DNA from: Hypsibius dujardini
Taxonomy: Eukaryota > Tardigrada > Eutardigrada > Parachela > Hypsibiidae
DNA: 30,077 nucleotides
Direction of reading: 5' to 3'
Assembly (NCBI GenBank): GCA_001579985.1
Contig: LRSR01006137.1
Span: 1 to 30,077 of the forward strand
Positions 28,701 through 30,077 of the stretch are shown here, in pieces. Each line of letters opens with the position of its first letter. Position 1 is the first letter of the stretch. Below the pieces are notes generated by a model that was not told the DNA's origin, ran no database searches, and saw only the letters and a list, made by a program, of their open reading frames with translations. The translations under genes were made by a program, and so were the position numbers.

Positions 28701-29375
28701 AAATTTCATCTGCAAACTAGCTCTGGTTTGAGCGGGAGAAAATTCGAAATTTCCCCGATGGCTCCGTGGGTTTCCCATTCAATTGAAGCATTGATTGTTT
28801 GATTTATACTCTAGCGAAACTCAATTCAAATTTTTTTTACCACTCTAATCCACACAAAATGTCGTTTTTTGAAAACGTTTGATTCCAAGATTTTTGACAC
28901 TTTTCACTCCAAATTCGATTTTGAATCGATTGACATCAGCAAAATCTTATTTGGATGACAGAGGGCGGAACTATGGGTCATTTCTGCAACGTCACTCGGA
29001 AGCCTAGATTGAAACTAGCCCATAACTCCGCCCTCTGGCATCCAAAAAAGATTCTGCTGATGTCAATCGATTCCAAATCGGATTTGGAGTGAAAAGTGTC
29101 AAAAATCTTGGAATCAAACGTTTTGTGTGGATTAGAGTGGTAAAAAAATTAAATTGAGTTTTGCTAGAGCATAAATCAAACAATCAAAGCTTGCCAGGCT
29201 TGGTTAAATTAAATTCTGTCGCTTACTGTATGTAATATCTACGACAGTAATACCTCTTAAGATATAATGTACTGACCTCTTGGAAATTGTTGAGGACCGT
29301 GCTGCGCCGCCACTGGCGGACCCACGGCAGCATCTTCTCCTTCTCCCCCTTCTTCTCCTTCTTTGATTTGGCCAT
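22773..29375 (-). CDS. CCDC65: DRC2/CCDC65, nexin-dynein regulatory complex subunit
   Basis: Eight exons join in phase to 601 residues: 29375-29277, 28193-27717, 27024-26827, 26443-26366, 26154-26014, 25284-25132, 24551-24319 and 23199-22773. The N-terminus is MAKSKKEKKGEKEK; long coiled coils follow. Match to CCDC65 is clearest in exon 2 (RRRELHEEMRQTI), exon 3 (KQILRIQMEQVITDLYQKM, then AKDEISSKEVKYQVMRI, where human has VKDEKSSKEIEVQMKKI) and exon 7 (LIREYVRDKTVTGEVL, then NNPLL). Family knowledge: DRC2 pairs with DRC1 in the axonemal N-DRC base plate that docks to doublet microtubules and shapes ciliary/flagellar beating. The tail after exon 7 has five decapeptides PF(S/P)AP(S/P)ADP, and the protein is over 100 residues longer than human. 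MITE-like elements occupy introns 1, 2, 4, 5 and 7; those in introns 2 and 5 start inside the splice donor. Confidence 0.92.
22996..23145 (-). repeat. 30-bp coding repeat in DRC2 C-terminus
   Basis: Five 30-bp units encode PF(S/P)AP(S/P)ADP on the minus strand. The plus strand shows the same array as a Gly-rich frame, which I take as the shadow because the minus frame links to exon 7 in phase. Confidence 0.9.
23220..23633. mobile_element. MITE-like element of the GATCTCAAGGGA superfamily with an internal duplication
   Basis: Arms GCCGTGTGCTCGCGATCTCA and inverted CCGTATGCTCGCGATTTCAA. A ~103-bp inner segment (from AAGCACGACTGCACAATCAA) is present twice in tandem, at about 23342 and 23445. 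It is in DRC2 intron 7. Confidence 0.75.
24578..25066. mobile_element. Foldback element with GGACGACGGAC-type inner repeats
   Basis: GGCTATTTTACC and GGGGCCCAATAGA words at the left recur inverted at the right (GGTAAAATAGCC, TCTATTGGGCCCC). The left inner half is CGTCCGTC-rich and the right half GGACGACGGAC-rich, so the halves can pair. It lies in DRC2 intron 6. Confidence 0.7.
25679..26010. mobile_element. MITE of the GATCTCAAGGGACA superfamily, inserted in a DRC2 splice donor
   Basis: Arms CCGTATGCGCGCGATCTCAA and inverted CCGTATGCTCGCGATCTCAA, TA at 25677-25678 and 26011-26012. The right TA is the TA of the exon 5 donor (TTG|GTACCG on the minus strand). Without the element the donor would read GTACGT. 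Confidence 0.85.
26210..26330. mobile_element. TA-flanked MITE-like element (CACACGTGGC family) in DRC2 intron 4
   Basis: CACACGTGGCCAAAATGCTA at the left and, inverted from the right, CGCACACGAACAAAATATTT; both arms reach a GAGTCAGGC core. TA at 26208-26209 and 26331-26332. It ends about 55 nt upstream of the exon 5 acceptor. Confidence 0.65.
26510..26824. repeat. 32-bp minisatellite (CCCTCGGTCACCCTTGCCGA)
   Basis: About ten imperfect copies of CCCTCGGTCACCCTTGCCGATAGTCCTTACAA, ending right at the exon 3 donor of DRC2. Spacing and divergence are those of a tandem repeat, not a CRISPR array. Confidence 0.9.
27434..27713. mobile_element. 280-bp MITE, copy 2, inserted in a DRC2 splice donor
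   Basis: Same family and length as 21074-21353. TA at 27432-27433 and 27714-27715. The right TA is that of the exon 2 donor (GGA|GTACAG on the minus strand); removing the element would give GTAAGC. Confidence 0.88.
28336..28558. mobile_element. 5'-truncated copy of the 25679-26010 MITE family, opposite orientation
   Basis: From about 28340 the sequence follows the reverse complement of the 25679-26010 element, including GATTGAACGTTCAATC, AGGGAGGCGGGGCTTAGCTG and the arm GAGATCGCGAGCATACGG with TA at 28559-28560. The other arm is missing. It is in DRC2 intron 1. Confidence 0.75.
28787..29190. mobile_element. Foldback element with ~190-bp arms
   Basis: TTGATTGTTTGATTTATACT near 28793 returns inverted near 29180, and matching continues through ACCACTCTAATCCACACAAA, TTTGACACTTTTCACTCCAA and GACAGAGGGCGGA toward a ~35-bp loop near 29000. 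Arms look about 88-92 percent alike by eye. It sits in DRC2 intron 1, about 90 bp from exon 1. Confidence 0.85.
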
Positions 29376-30003
29376 TTTAAGGTAGAGGTCGCTGGTTTTC
29401 CGCTGACGCTGACGATGCTCCCGTTTTATGCAGTCAACGCACCAGGGAGAATAAAGCGATAATCAAGGAGCCCTGAGAGCTTCCGGTGGACATGTAAATA
29501 ATGCAGATCCAACAGAGGCAACGCCACCAAGAGGGCGGCGTGAATTATGTAGCTGTGTACCCAAAAGGTTTAGGGGGAAGTGCACTCCACAGGCGGGTGT
29601 GGTGTCGCAGGGAATTATATGTCGTAATAAATAGAAAGTTAGACGGAATACGGTAAGTGACATAAAATCATTGAAAACAGATGTGTCCACACATCAAGTA
29701 GTGTCACACTGCGCGTTGGTGATCACGTCATTTCCCCGCAGTCCCGTTCGTAGACATGTCGGAATGGGTCGGTATTATTTGGCATAAATTTCACAGTCGC
29801 TGTCGGCATGTTTCTAGGCAACAACATCTGTGACCTATTAGTGCAGCATGAAATCTTCAAGCCTGAACTTTAATGGGCTATTCCGGCAAATGTTTATAAT
29901 GGGGCCATTGAAACGTTTACGTGTAAGCGGTACGAACGGATCGGGTTTTCTCTAAGTCAGTTTATTTTTTTCCATGCCAATCACTACTTTGGTTGTCTTA
30001 ATC
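29376..30003. promoter_or_regulatory. Upstream region of DRC2
   Basis: No exon is supported. It should include the DRC2 promoter, but no TATA box or initiator is convincing. Confidence 0.4.
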
Positions 30004-30077
30004 AATGTCTGTGTCTGTGTCTGTGTCTGTGTCTGTGTCTGTGTCTGTGTCTGTGTCTGTGTCTGTGTCTGTGTCTG
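30004..30077. repeat. (TGTCTG)n hexanucleotide microsatellite at window end
   Basis: At least twelve perfect units of TGTCTG run off the right edge. Confidence 0.98.

Overview
This is a compact invertebrate nuclear locus. Every gene I could read has short spliceosomal introns (about 48 to 1400 nt) with GT-AG borders plus one likely GC-AG border, the standard code fits throughout, and the proteins match animal families. Small-genome Ecdysozoa (for example a tardigrade) is my best guess, from gene density, a Tre1/Moody-like GPCR, and introns full of simple repeats and short inverted-repeat (MITE-like) elements. The sequence alone does not settle the taxon.

Layout. (1) 1-2612, minus: 5' part of a SPAG1-like axonemal-dynein assembly co-chaperone, running off the left edge. 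(2) 2961-5581, minus: UXT, a prefoldin-like subunit in five exons; its first intron holds a complete intronless GSKIP gene (3897-4304) on the same strand. (3) 6115-7733, plus: archease (ZBTB8OS), head-to-head with UXT, eight exons including an 11-nt microexon. (4) 8079-10071, minus: rhodopsin-family GPCR with tandem repeats in its third cytoplasmic loop and a likely GC-AG intron. (5) 10429-11944, minus: NSRP1, a nuclear-speckle splicing regulator. (6) 12205-13267, plus: p47/NSFL1C-like SEP-UBX gene, frame-broken and lacking the N-terminal UBA part, probably a pseudogene. (7) 13625-14798, minus: unidentified gene with a Cys4 zinc-finger-like motif. (8) 16917-22528, plus: a nine-exon secreted protein joining a catalytically dead astacin domain, a proline-rich linker and a CANT1-type apyrase with its motifs intact. 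(9) 22773-29375, minus: DRC2/CCDC65, a nexin-dynein regulatory complex subunit, eight exons with a proline-rich repeat tail.

The introns and spacers are crowded with TA-flanked MITE-like elements (several families, one with two 280-bp copies), longer foldbacks, and micro/minisatellites. Two MITEs in DRC2 sit inside the TA of the splice donor itself (GTAAGC and GTACGT before insertion, as reconstructed), leaving a working-looking GTAC donor.

The genes do not form one pathway. SPAG1 and UXT are both linked to R2TP-type co-chaperone complexes, and SPAG1 and DRC2 both serve motile axonemes. The standout is the astacin-apyrase fusion. Exon borders were chosen by eye from phase continuity, splice consensus and remembered family sequences; no alignment or RNA data were available.
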